DNA of 64,000 nt, from positions 9,227,410 through 9,291,409 of the forward strand of contig OZ024794.1 in the NCBI GenBank assembly GCA_964017045.1, given 5' to 3'. The notes beneath the pieces were generated by a model. It was given only the letters and a program-made list of their open reading frames with translations. It had not been told where the DNA came from and did no database searches. Within the stretch, counting starts at the first letter, position 1; each line of letters starts with the position of its first letter. Below are positions 1-11,673 of this stretch, piece after piece. The position numbers and the translations under genes were made by a program. This DNA is from Omphiscola glabra. Lineage: Eukaryota; Mollusca; Gastropoda; Lymnaeidae.

Positions 1-204
1 TATTTGATTTCCAGATGTGTGTGTGTGTGTTGGGGGGGGGGGGGAGTTGCTGAAGTTCCGTAACAAAATGTTACTTTCAGATAACAGGTGATGTTCCGTC
101 AAAAAACGGAAGTCTATTTTGCAAAGAATATTTGTTTTGAGTTATCGGACCTTCTGTTTGGCGATCTCTTCTTTATTTTACATATAATTTGTTTGTAAAC
201 GATA
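1..204. other. Unannotated AT-rich edge
   Basis: There is a short (GT)n run followed by a G run near position 20-45, then unique AT-rich sequence. No gene signal was seen. Confidence 0.5.
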
Positions 205-316
205 TAATGGGCCATTATGATGTGCCACCATAATGGGCCATCATAATAAGCCACCAAAATGTGTCACCAGAATGTGCCACCATAATGGGCCACCGAAATG
301 GGCCATCAAATTGTGT
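205..316. repeat. Degenerate ~16-bp tandem repeat
   Basis: Imperfect copies of a unit like GTGCCACCATAATGGG run in a row. About seven diverged copies are visible. There is no coding signal. Confidence 0.65.
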
Positions 317-480
317 TATAATAATTTGCTACCATAATCTGTTTTCCTTCCATTCAATAATTAAGTATAAATTAGTAAAAGTATCATAAATATATTTCTT
401 ATGTGAGAGACAAAATGTTATCGATGAATGGTTCTCAAACTGTTCGCTAATTTTAAAGCATTTCATCGCACGGGGAGGAC

Positions 481-2276
481 TACCTATATGAACAATAACG
501 TGGTTACCTATATGAACAACAACTTGGCTACCTATATGAACAATAAATTGGCTACCTATATGAACAACAACTTGGCTACCTATATGAACAATAAATTGGC
601 TACCTATAAGAACAAAAACTTGGCTACCTATATGAACAATAACTTGGCTACCAATATGAACAATAACTTGGCTACCAATATGAACAATAACTTGGCTACC
701 TATAAGAACAAAAACTTGCCTACCTATATGAACAATAACTTGGCTACCTATATGAACAATAACTTGGCTACCTATATGAACAATAACTTGGCTACCTATA
801 TGAACAATAACTTGGCTACCTATATGAACAATAACTTGGCTACCAATATGAACAATAACTTGGCTACCTATATGAACAATAACTTGGCTACCTATATGAA
901 CAATAACTTGGCTACCTATATGAACAATAACTTGGCTACCTATATGAACAATAATTTAGCTACCCATATGAACAATAACTTGGCTACCTATATGAACAAT
1001 AATTTAGCTACCCATATGAACAATAACTTGGCTACCTATATGAACAATAATTTAGCTACCCATATGAACAATAACTTGGCTACCTATATGAACAATAATT
1101 TAGCTACCCATATGAACAATAACTTGGCTACCTATATGAACAAAAACTTGGCTACCTATATGAACAATAATTTGGCTACCCATATGAACAAAAACTTGGC
1201 TACCTATATGAACAAAAACTTGGCTACCTATATGAACAAAAACTTGGCTACCTATATGAACAATAATTTAGCTACCCATATGAACAAAAACTTGGCTACC
1301 TATATGAACAATAATTTAGCTACCCATATGAACAATAACTTGGCTACCTATATGAACAATAACTTGGCTACCAATATGAACAATAACTTGGCTACCTATA
1401 TGAACAATAACTTGGCTACCTATATGAACAATAACTTGGCTACCTATATGAACAATAACTTGGCTACCTATATGAACAATAACGTGGCTACCTATATGAA
1501 CAATAATTTAGCTACCCATATGAACAATAACTTGGCTACCTATATGAACAATAATTTAGCTACCCATATGAACAATAACTTGGCTACCTATATGAACAAT
1601 AATTTAGCTACCCATATGAACAATAACTTGGCTACCTATATGAACAATAATTTAGCTACCCATATGAACAATAACTTGGCTACCTATATGAACAAAAACT
1701 TGGCTACCTATATGAACAATAATTTGGCTACCTATATGAACAATAATTTAGCTACCCATATGAACAATAACTTGGCTACCTATATGAACAATAACTTGGC
1801 TACCTATATGAACAATAATTTAGCTACCCATATGAACAATAACTTGGCTACCTATATGAACAATAACTTGGCTACCTATATGAACAATAATTTAGCTACC
1901 CATATGAACAATAACATGGCTACCTATATGAACAATAATTTAGCTACCCATATGAACAATAACTTGGCTACCTATATGAACAATAATTTAGCTACCCATA
2001 TGAACAATAACTTGGCTACCTATATGAACAATAATTTAGCTACCCATATGAACAATAACTTGGCTACCTATATGAACAATAATTGAGCTACCCATATGAA
2101 CAATAACTTGGCTACCTATATGAACAAAAACTTGGCTACCTATATGAACAATAATTTGGCTACCTATATGAACAAAAACTTGGCTACCCATATGAACGAC
2201 AACTTGGCTACCCATATGAACAAAAACTTGGCTACCTATATGAACAATAATTTGGCTACCCATATGAACAACAACT
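481..2276. repeat. 24-bp minisatellite, ~75 copies
   Basis: The unit is 24 bp (TATATGAACAATAACTTGGC followed by TACC). Because 24 is a multiple of three, one plus-strand frame stays open for 552 codons from 428, reading as an eight-residue repeat MNNNLATY. The opposite strand is also open in places. TATATG and CATATG variants alternate over long stretches, which gives a 48-bp higher-order unit. There is no domain, no splice signal and no non-repetitive coding flank, so I treat the reading frame as a by-product of the repeat. A single T-to-G type change makes a TGA that ends the long frame near 2084. Confidence 0.9.
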
Positions 2277-2604
2277 AAATGAAAATCCAAATTTACTGAC
2301 TGATTTTTAAATGATATCTTTATAAAATAAAATATTAAATATAAAGTAGACGTATACAGAATGAGTGTACTTTTTACAACAACAACAAATAATCATAAAT
2401 ATGTCGCCAGCATCATTTGACCTATGAAGTTTGCGAGAGCCAATTATCTCTGCGCTATAATGTGTGCACAAGCTTAGTGCCGACAGTTATTTTAACAAGA
2501 TTGAATTTCTTGATTTGTTCACGCCTGGTTTATAAGCTTGCCCACCCCGTGCCGTAGGCAAGTTTAGTATGCACGATGTATAGTTTGTAAGTTGTAGAAG
2601 TTTA
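2277..2604. other. Unique AT-rich spacer
   Basis: Non-repetitive AT-rich sequence between two arrays. I see no gene. Confidence 0.5.
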
Positions 2605-3033
2605 ATCTACCTAACCGGCCCAAGTCATCTACTTTTACGACCCAATTCATCTATCTTAACTACAAAATTCATCTCCTTTAACGGCCCAATTCATCTATCT
2701 TAACTACACAATTCATCTCCTTTAACGGCCCAATTCATCTATCTTAACTACACAATTCATCTCCTTTAACGGCCCAATTCATCTATCTTAACTACAAAAT
2801 TCATCTCCTTTAACGGCCCAATTCATCTATCTTAACTACACAATTCATCTCCTTTAACGGCCCAATTCATCTATCTTAACTACACAATTCATCTCCTTTA
2901 ACGGCCCAATTCATCTATCTTAACTACACAATTCATCTCCTTTAACGGCCCAATTCATCTATCTTAACTACACAATTCATCTCCTTTAACGGCCCAATTC
3001 ATCTACTTTTACGACCCAATCCATCTATCTTCA
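2605..3033. repeat. 44-bp minisatellite made of two 22-bp halves
   Basis: The 44-bp unit consists of two related 22-bp halves, one ending in CTTAACTACAC and one ending in CTTTAACGGCCC; both start AATTCATCT. About nine units are present. The dimeric unit was apparently fixed before amplification. Confidence 0.85.
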
Positions 3034-4239
3034 AATTGTGACATGCAAAGAAAAAAAAAAAAACCGGGTGTCTGGAATAGTTCTCATTATCAGCTGAGTA
3101 CAGCATGCTTACGTCACAATTAATGGTGTCTATTGCAGTAAAATTATTTCACAAAAGTATTTTAAAATATATTCCACTGTTTTCCTATGACGATTGCACA
3201 GCTATACGTGGGCTTTGTTTCTACTGGAATACTTCCCTATAATTATTTCTTGGCTGGTTTTCATTGTTTGTTTCGTGATATCTTTAAATCACCTCGCGTT
3301 GTGTTTTGTTACTTTATTATGTTATCTTATTTTCCATTCTCTTTCAGTGCGATTTCACCCATTAATTTTTTTAAATTCGATCAAAAGAGCGCATCGCTCT
3401 TAAATCCCGGAAGTGCTCGCCATCGATCGGGATTTTGTGACGTCATCACCCCCGTGGGACGGACTGATGTGTGACTGCCTAGCCGAGTTGATATCCAATA
3501 AGATTAAATGTTGGCGGCACTGAAAGAAAAGGCCCTGCAATATTCAAGTGGGAAGAAAAGGTGTGGGTGTGTGGGGGAAAAAAAGGGGGGGGGGGGGTTT
3601 GCGGGTGGAGTGCTGACTGGAGGGCTTAATAAAAACGGATGTATCACTAATCCAGTTCTGCGCAGCTGTAAGCCATCCATGTTTGAATTGAACGATAAAT
3701 CTGTTTCGTTCCTTGTTGGCACTTTGAAATCTGCACGCTGATATTCTTTGTCTCCTTTTGTGAGGTTTTTATGAGTGTTTCGTCTTGCTGCTCAAATCAA
3801 TTCAATGTTTCCTAAAGTCGGGATGGATTTATTTATTTATTTTTTAGAAGCCATTTGAAGAAGTCTCTGTAAAGTCAAAGTTACATTTCTTTTTAAACTG
3901 GGGAGGCATTATTTGTTTCACCCCGAACTCACAGTTGTAGTTTTGATTTAGAATAGACAATTGGTTACCGGAAAATTTTGTTTGAAAGAAATTTCGTCGA
4001 CGGAACATTGATCGACGGAAGTTTGATATGTAGATAATTGGATGAAATTTATGTTAGATGCTTTACTGAGAATGGTTACTTCTTAATGTGTGGACAATTA
4101 ATCAATTAACTTTGTTCCATCTTAAAGTTACATTAGTTTTGTAATGTAGAGTTTTACTTCCCCCACAAATTATATAATTTAAAAAAAAATTAAATTGTTC
4201 ACTGTAGTCAGCATTGGCAAATGTGTTTGCAGCTAGACT
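3034..4239. other. Unique spacer with no recognised gene
   Basis: Mixed sequence with a poly-A run near 3050 and a poly-G run near 3585. Short open frames exist (for example 3187-3474 and 3508-3741), but none shows a recognisable domain or convincing splice sites. Confidence 0.45.
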
Positions 4240-4440
4240 AATCTAATGAATTCAGTTAGCTGTCCTATAATTGTTTGATTGTAGTTAGATTTCGTCCAAA
4301 ATTATCCATTCAGCTCTCCTATAATTGTTAGTTTGTAGTTAGAAATCGTCTACAATTATCCAGTCAGCTGTCCTATGATTGTTTGTTTGTAGTTAGGTTT
4401 CCTCTAATGAATTGAGTCCGCTGTCCTATAATTGTTTGTG
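4240..4440. repeat. ~62-bp tandem repeat, 3-4 copies
   Basis: Each copy carries GCTGTCCTATAATTGTTTG followed by TGTAGTTAGATTTCGTC or a close variant. Confidence 0.7.
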
Positions 4441-4733
4441 TTCCCATAATATGTGTTTGGTGCAGTCAGCCACCACGTGCCTGTTTGCATTTTCCCTGGT
4501 CTCAGTAGGTTTGGTGACCTTTTACTGCACCGTCTGTCGGGCTCATGCAGGTTGGGCAAAGGTTTGAGGGTGGGTGAGTGGTGTGGGACTCAGAGCTGTT
4601 ACGTAACTTACATTGGAGGAATGGAAGAGGGGGGTGAGTCAAGGTTGGACTAAAGTTATAATTTAATTTGCTGTGTGGCTGTCTTTTAAGAGGACGGACC
4701 AGTAGGGTGAATGTGATTTATTTACTTAGAGCC

Positions 4734-7700
4734 CTGTGCTGTTAGTGGCATTGTGCTGTTAGTGGCATTGTGCTGTTAGTGGCATTGTGCTGTTAGTGGC
4801 ATTGTGCTGTTAGTGGCATTGTGCTGTTAGTGGCATTGTGCTGTTAGTTGCATTGTGCTGTTAGTGGCATTGTGCTGTTAGTGGCATTGTGCTGTTAGTG
4901 GCATTGTGCTGTTAGTGGCATTGTGCTGCGTTGTGTTGTTAGTGGCATTGTGCTGTTAGTGGCATTGTGCTGTTAGTGGCATTGTGCTGTTAGTGGCATT
5001 GTGCTGTTAGTGGCATTGTGCTGTTAGTGGCATTGTGCTGCGTTGTGTTGTTAGTGGCATTGTGCTGTTAGTGGCATTGTGCTGTTAGTGGCATTGTGCT
5101 GTTAGTGGCATTGTGCTGCGTTGTGTTGTTAGTGGCATTGTGCTGTTAGTGGCATTGTGCTGCGTTGTGTTGTTAGTGGCATTGTGCTGTTAGTGGCATT
5201 GTGCTGCGTTGTGTTGTTAGTGGCATTGTGCTGCGTTGTGTTGTTAGTGGCATTGTGCTGTTAGTGGCATTGTGCTGTTAGTGGCATTGTGCTGTTAGTG
5301 ACATTGTGCTGTTAGTGGCATTGTGCTGCGTTGTGTTGTTAGTGGCATTGTGCTGTTAGTGGCATTGTGCTGCGTTGTGTTGTTAGTGGCATTGTGCTGT
5401 TAGTGGCATTGTGCTGTTAGTGGCATTGTGCTGTTAGTGGCATTGTGCTGCGTTGTGCTGTTAGTGGCATTGTGCTGCGTTGTGCTGTTAGTGGCATTGT
5501 GCTGTTAGTGGCATTGTGCTGCGTTGTGCTGTTAGTCGCATTGTGCTGCTAGTGGCATTGTGCTGTTAGTGGCATTGTGCTGTTAGTGGCATTGTGCTGC
5601 GTTGTGCTGTTAGTGGCATTGTGCTGTTAGTGGCATTGTGCTGTTAGTGGCATTGTGCTGTTAGTGGCATTGTGCTGTTAGTGGCATTGTGCTGTTAGTG
5701 GCATTGTGCTGTTAGTGGCATTGTGCTGCGTTGTGCTGCGTTGTGCTGTTAGTGGCATTGTGCTGCATTGTGTTGTTAGTGGCATTGTGCTGTTAGTGGC
5801 ATTGTGCTGCGTTGTGCTGCGTTGTGCTGTTAGTGGCATTGTGCTGCATTGTGTTGTTAGTGGCATTGTGCTGTTAGTGGCATTGTGCTGCGTTGTGCTG
5901 CATTGTGTTGTTAGTGGCATTGTGCTGCATTGTGTTGTTAGTGGCGTTGTGCTGCGTTGTGCTGCGTTGTGCTGCGTTGTGCTGCGTTGTGCTGCGTTGT
6001 GCTGCATTGTGCTGCGTTGTGCTGCGTTGTGCTGTTAGTGGCATTGTGCTGCGTTGTGCTGCGTTGTGCTGCGTTGTGCTGCGTTGTGCTGCATTGTGCT
6101 GCGTTGTGCTGCGTTGTGCTGTTAGTGGCATTGTGCTGCGTTGTGCTGTTAGTGGCATTGTGCTGCATTGTGTTGTTAGTGGCATTGTGCTGCGTTGTGC
6201 TGTTAGTGGCATTGTGCTGCGTTGTGCTGCGTTGTGCTGCGTTGTGCTGTTAGTGGCATTGTGCTGCATTGTGCTGCGTTGTGCTGTTAGTGGCATTGTG
6301 CTGCATTGTGTTGTTAGTGGCATTGTGCTGCGTTGTGTTGTTAGTGGCATTGTGCTGCATTGTGCTGCGTTGTGCTGTTAGTGGCATTGTGTTGTTAGTG
6401 GCATTGTGCTGCGTTGTGCTGTTAGTGGCATTGTGCTGTTAGTGGCATTGTGCTGCGTTGTGCTGTTAGTGGCATTGTGCTGCATTGTGCTGCGTTGTGC
6501 TGTTAGTGGCATTGTGCTGCATTGTGCTGCGTTGTGCTGTTAGTGGCATTGTGCTGCGTTGTGCTGTTAGTGGCATTGTGCTGCGTTGTGCTGTTAGTGG
6601 CATTGTTCTGCATTGTGCTGCGTTGTGCTGTTAGTGGCATTGTGCTGCATTGTGCTGCGTTGTGCTGTTAGTGGCATTGTGCTGCATTGTGCTGCGTTGT
6701 GCTGTTAGTGGCATTGTGTTGTTAGTGGCATTGTGCTGCGTTGTGCTGTTAGTGGCATTGTGCTGTTAGTGGCATTGTGCTGCGTTGTGCTGTTAGTGGC
6801 ATTGTGCTGCGTTGTGCTGTTAGTGGCATTGTGCTGCGTTGTGCTGTTAGTGGCATTGTGCTGCGTTGTGTTGTTAGTGGCATTGTGCTGCGTTGTGTTG
6901 TTAGTGGCATTGTGCTGCGTTGTGCTGTTAGTGGCATTGTGCTGTTAGTGGCATTGTGCTGCATTGTGCTGCGTTGTGTTGTTAGTGGCATTGTGCTGCA
7001 TTGTGTTGTTAGTGGCATTGTGCTGCGTTGTGCTGTTAGTGGCATTGTGCTGCGTTGTGTTGTTAGTGGCATTGTGCTGCGTTGTGCTGTTAGTGGCATT
7101 GTGCTGTTAGTGGCATTGTGCTGCGTTGTGCTGTTAGTGGCATTGTGCTGCGTTGTGTTGTTAGTGGCATTGTGCTGCGTTGTGTTGTTAGTGGCATTGT
7201 GCTGCGTTGTGTTGTTAGTGGCATTGTGCTGCGTTGTGCTGTTAGTGGCATTGTTTTGTTAGTGGCATTGTGCTGCGTTGTGCTGTTAGTGGCATTGTGC
7301 TGCGTTGTGTTGTTAGTGGCATTGTGCTGCGTTGTGTTGTTAGTGGCATTGTGCTGCGTTGTGTTGTTAGTGGCATTGTGCTGCGTTGTGTTGTTAGTGG
7401 CATTGTGCTGCGTTGTGCTGTTAGTGGCATTGTGTTGTTAGTGGCATTGTGCTGCGTTGTGCTGTTAGTGGCATTGTGCTGCGTTGTGTTGTTAGTGACA
7501 TTGTGCTGCGTTGTGTTGTTAGTGGCATTGTGCTGCGTTGTGTTGTTAGTGGCATTGTGCTGCGTTGTGCTGTTAGTGGCATTGTGCTGCGTTGTGTTGT
7601 TAGTGGCATTGTGCTGCGTTGTGCTGTTAGTGGCATTGTGCTGCGTTGTGTTGTTAGTGGCATTGTGCTGCGTTGTGCTGTTAGTGGCATTGTGCTGCAT

Positions 7701-8005
7701 TGTGCTGTTAGTGGCATTGTGCTGCGTTGTGCTGTTAGTGGCATTGTGCTGCGTTGTGCTGTTAGTGGCATTGTGCTGCGTTGTGCTGTTAGTGGCATTG
7801 TGCTGCGTTGTGTTGTTAGTGGCATTGTGCTGCGTTGTGTTGTTAGTGGCATTGTGCTGCGTTGTGTTGTTAGTGGCATTGTGCTGCGTTGTGTTGTTAG
7901 TGGCATTGTGCTGCGTTGTGCTGTTAGTGGCATTGTGCTGCGTTGTGCTGTTAGTGGCATTGTGCTGCGTTGTGCTGTTAGTGACATTGTGCTGCGTTAT
8001 GCTGT
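4734..8005. repeat. Composite 17/10-bp minisatellite, 3.3 kb
   Basis: Two monomers are mixed: a 17-mer (GTGCTGTTAGTGGCATT) and a 10-mer (GTGCTGCGTT or GTGCTGCATT). The left third is mainly the 17-mer. The middle (about 5940-6250) is rich in 10-mer runs. The right part (about 6780-7980) is dominated by a fused 27-bp unit of 17 plus 10. The 27-bp phase keeps several frames open on both strands (253 codons on plus, 188 on minus), giving low-complexity VSGIVLRC- and MPLTAQRST-like peptides. These are repeat artefacts. Confidence 0.93.
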
Positions 8006-8111
8006 ATAGGCTCGACCTTTACCTCCCTTGAAGCAAAGAAGGATCAAGAGAGGCGGTGACAGATGATAGATTGTTGGATGACAGGCGGGGTGAGATAGTT
8101 GGAAGATATGT

Positions 8112-8415
8112 GGAGCGACTTGGAATTGAAAGAGAGTTTACTGTCCGATTTAGTGAGGTGATTTGGAATTGAAAGAAAGTTTGCAGCCAGATTTAGTGAG
8201 ATGACTTGGAATTGAAAGAAAGTTTGATGCCAGATTTAGTGACATGACTTGGAATTGAAAAAGAGCTTGCTGTCAGATTTAGTGAGGTGACTTGGAATTG
8301 AAAGAAAGTTTGCAGCCAGATTTAGTGAGATGACTTGGGAGTGAAGCGAGTTTGTTGCCAGATTTAGTGAAATAACTTGGAATTGAAAAAGAGCTTGCTG
8401 CCAGATCTTGTAACA
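8112..8415. repeat. 43-bp minisatellite, ~7 copies
   Basis: The unit begins GACTTGGAATTGAAAGAAAG and ends in GATTTAGTGAGAT. Copies are moderately diverged. Confidence 0.85.
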
Positions 8416-8800
8416 TGACCGATAAACGTAAGGAGATTTATGAAGAGAAAAGTGAATAAAATGTGACATAAAGTTGGATTTTTGCGAGTGAAAAATAAAG
8501 GATAATTCGTTTAAGACTTCCTGCCATGCCTTCCATATGGGGAAAGTGGAATCAAGCGATTTTTATCCAAGTTCTAATGCAACCGATCAGCCTTGAGTAA
8601 TAATTATAAATTACCCGTTTTTACCCCCCCCCCCCCCCCCAAAAAAAATCCTTTTTTTTCCTTCTTTTTTTCCCCCGAATCTCGACTGGGCCTGGCACTA
8701 GCGCGACACTGGGTCATAGGGAGGCAATAAATTTGGTCTTCCATTGACTAATCAAAAGAGGAGATAGGAGACGTATATATAGGAGATACACGCTGACGAG
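8416..8800. other. Unique spacer with C run and A run
   Basis: AT-rich DNA with a 17-18 base C tract near 8624 followed by poly-A and poly-T. It contains no part of the LTR found at 12988-13424, so the start of the 5' LTR must lie in the adjoining gap. Confidence 0.5.
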
Positions 8801-9000
8801 NNNNNNNNNNNNNNNNNNNNNNNNNNNNNNNNNNNNNNNNNNNNNNNNNNNNNNNNNNNNNNNNNNNNNNNNNNNNNNNNNNNNNNNNNNNNNNNNNNNN
8901 NNNNNNNNNNNNNNNNNNNNNNNNNNNNNNNNNNNNNNNNNNNNNNNNNNNNNNNNNNNNNNNNNNNNNNNNNNNNNNNNNNNNNNNNNNNNNNNNNNNN
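8801..9000. other. Assembly gap (200 N)
   Basis: A run of exactly 200 N. The 93 bases after it match the last 93 bases of the 437-bp 3' LTR. A complete 5' LTR would therefore need about 344 more bases, so the printed gap size is probably a placeholder. Confidence 0.95.
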
Positions 9001-9093
9001 AACTTTCGCAGAGAGGTACAGCCCCGCATTAATCAACACCAATATTACTTGGTACGCGAAGGGCCGTACCTTAGAAGATCTCATTCTGTGACA
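9001..9093 (+). mobile_element. 5' LTR, partial (end of LTR visible)
   Basis: These 93 bases are identical to 13332-13424 as far as I can read, and end in TGTGACA like the 3' copy. The rest lies in the gap. An ATG at 9049 inside this LTR extends the downstream frame, but it is probably not the gag start. Confidence 0.9.
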
Positions 9094-9095
9094 TC

Positions 9096-9114
9096 TGGGG
9101 GCTCGTTACCGGGG
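9096..9114 (+). promoter_or_regulatory. Primer binding site, tRNA-Pro-like
   Basis: Two bases after the LTR end lies TGGGGGCTCGT followed by TACCGGGG. The first 11 bases match the tRNA-Pro primer binding site known from many retroelements; the following bases deviate. This is the expected place for priming minus-strand DNA synthesis. Confidence 0.7.
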
Positions 9115-9141
9115 TCCAGACACAACGAGGGGACGACGAAG

Positions 9142-11673
9142 ATGCCAGTGACAAGTTTGAATGAGATAGTGGCTCTAGTGGATGCTCTTCAGCTTAGAGG
9201 AGATGAGAGGAAAGAATATATCGAGAGAGAGGTGAATAGAGAGAGAGAGGCGGCAGAGAGAGCAGCCGAGAGAGAGGCGACAGAGAGGGCAGCCGAGAGA
9301 GAGGCGACAGAGAGGGCAGCCGAGAGAGAGGCGACAGAGAGGGCAGCCGAGAGAGCGGCTGACAGAGAGGCGGCAGAGAGGGCAGCTGAGAGAGAGGCGG
9401 CAGAGAGGGCAGCTGACAGAGAGGCGCTATTGGAAGCCAAGAGGATAGAACAATCCAGTGGCTGGCGTTCCAATGGTAATGATGGTCGACCTAGGCAGCC
9501 TAAGCTTCCACCTTTCATGGATGGAGTGGATTTATTGGATGGATGGCTCACTAGATTCGAGTTATTTGCTAAGACCAGCAATTGGCCGGTAAGCGACTGG
9601 GCGTTGTCGCTTAGTGCGCTTCTGTCTGGGCGTGCTCTAGAAGAGTATTCAAGAATGCCTTATGAAGATGCACTAGATTATGAAAAGGTGAAAGAGGTTC
9701 TGTTAAAGAGATACAACCTTACAGAGGATGGATACAGGATCTTATTCAGAGAAAGTAGGCCACAGGCAGATGAGTGTCCGGCCGTATTCATCGGAAGATT
9801 GAAGAATTACCTCAAGAAATGGATTAGTCTATCGAAGACAGAGAGTACAGTGGAATGTATTATGGACATGTTTGTCAAGGAGCAATTTATGAGTGTGTGT
9901 CCCGTTGATTTGACTACTCACTTAAAAGAGAGAGGGATTAATAGTCTTGATGAAGTAGCGAGAGTATCAGAGCTATTTCTTGAGGCAAGGAGGAGACGCT
10001 TTAATAATCAGCCTCACGTGATCCAGTTGGAGAATCGGAGAAACGGCCCGAACAATAGAGAAGATGAAGAGCAGAAGACATGGCCTGGTCCAATGAGAGA
10101 TTATAGTGGCATTAGGGGACAGGTGAAACCTGACTTTAAGTGTTTTGTGTGTCATAAGAGTGGACATATAGCGAGAAACTGTCCTAATGTATGTGAATCG
10201 GATAAAATTGATTCAAAAATGGCTGCATCAGCAATATTTTATCCTGGGAAGCGACTTTCGGGCAACAGACGAGAAAATAAAAGTTACAGATTGCCAAACG
10301 AAAATAAAGAGATTGACACAAAGATAGATATCAAATGTTGCGGAGAGATTAGTAAGCAGCACACCGAAACAAAAAGAAAGAGGAGATTGCCGATTCTGGA
10401 AGGTTTTGTCGGGTCTACTAAAGTTGAGGTGTTAAGAGACACTGGATGTGAAGCAATAATTGTTAAGCGAAAGTATGTAAGGGATGACCAGCTAACAGGT
10501 GGAGTAGGATTCATTGAGCTAATGAACACAGACATTGTAAAAGCAGAAAAGGCTATCATCGACATAGCAACACCATACTTTAGTGGAAGAGTAGAGGTGC
10601 TCTGTGTTTCAAAATCTATAGTGGACCTTATAGTGGGAAATGTGGATGGCGCTAGGAGTGCTGATGACCCAGACAAGACAATGACGGGGGCCATGGTGAC
10701 CACCAAGGCGCAAGATAAAAGGGCTGAAGGTATATCTCACTTAAAAATACCTGTGGTGGAAAAGCACTTGGAGGTGAGTCGCGAGACTCTCATACAACTG
10801 CAACAAGGCGATCCTGTTATTTGCTCATTGCCACAAGAGAAAGATTCGGAACAAAAGAACAACACAATCTTTGATTTTAAAGATGGCGTAGTTGATAGAG
10901 CCGTTAAAGACAAGAAACAACGAAGACACAAACATTACTATGATAGAGGGACGAGAGATAGAAAGTTCGTGCTAGGTGACAAGGTTTTGGTATTACTCCC
11001 AACCAAGGTAAACAAATTGTTGATGCAGTGGAAGGGACCCTATTTAATCACTGGAGTCGTAGGGCCCTGTGACTATTGTGTTGATGTGAAGGGAAAGAAG
11101 AAGAAATTTCATGCAAACCTCCTTAAGAAATATGTGTCTCGTGATACAGATCAAGGAAAAGATGTAGTTATTAAGAATATCGATTGCGATAAACGTGAAG
11201 AGAAATCAGAGACATTGATTGTAGCTGGTGTCGGGGTGCTAGAGGATTATGAAGAGGATGACGAAAGTGGACGCACCGAGGTTCTGTCTGAACTTGGTGT
11301 TTGGTCACCAAAGGAGTCACACCAAGATGTACAGTATGGTGAGCAGTTAACGTCCGAACAGCTTCAAGAAATCACTGAATTGGTAACGGAATATCAGATG
11401 ATCTTTACTGACTGCGCAGGGGCCACCAATTTGACTGACCGCCCAGTGGCCACAAATTTGAGTGTAAGTTATATCAAACTGACATCAGATGCCCCCGTCC
11501 GATCAAGGCCATACCAAATTCCTTACGCAGTTCGTGATGCCCTCCAGACCGAGCTAATTAAAATGGAAAATTTAGGTGTTATCCGCAAAAGCACATCACC
11601 TAATGCATCATCCGGGGTTATAGTGAAGAAAAAAGATGGATCAAACCGAGCCTGGTTGTCTATCGAGGCCTAA
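9142..11673 (+). pseudogene. Gag-Pol remnant, Ty3/gypsy type with IN-before-RT order
   Basis: The open frame covers gag, protease, the integrase tail and the start of reverse transcriptase. The ATG at 9142 lies just after the primer site, so I prefer it to the ATG at 9049 inside the LTR. Domains in order: a charged AER/EREA-type heptad-like coiled coil (about 9230-9440); a Gag/SCAN-like helical region (about 9500-9990); a CCHC zinc knuckle C-x2-C-x4-H-x4-C (10141-10182); a retropepsin-like Asp-Thr-Gly (10438-10446) with a later DLIVGN motif; an integrase C-terminal GPY/F segment with WKGPY (11029-11043); and the reverse transcriptase N-terminus (11488-11650). The integrase zinc finger and DDE core are absent, consistent with an internal deletion near 10850-10890. 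The frame breaks at about 11650. Short out-of-frame matches to reverse transcriptase continue to about 11710, then stop. The order protease - integrase tail - reverse transcriptase matches Gmr1-like elements rather than standard Ty3/gypsy. The element cannot move on its own. Confidence 0.85.

Noticed and set aside
428..2086. 552-codon open frame
   Set aside because: It is wholly made of a 24-bp tandem repeat. The unit is a multiple of three, the opposite strand is also open in places, and there are no domains or splice signals.
3187..3474. Hydrophobic 95-codon frame as a possible signal-peptide exon of the receptor
   Set aside because: Too long and irregular for a signal peptide, no phase-1 donor in the right place, and 17 kb upstream with an LTR element in between.
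7270..8031. 253-codon open frame and its minus-strand counterparts
   Set aside because: By-product of the 27-bp array; several frames and both strands are open at once.
9049..9141. ATG at 9049 as the gag start
   Set aside because: It lies inside the LTR, which is repeated at 13380. The ATG at 9142 after the primer binding site is the more likely start.
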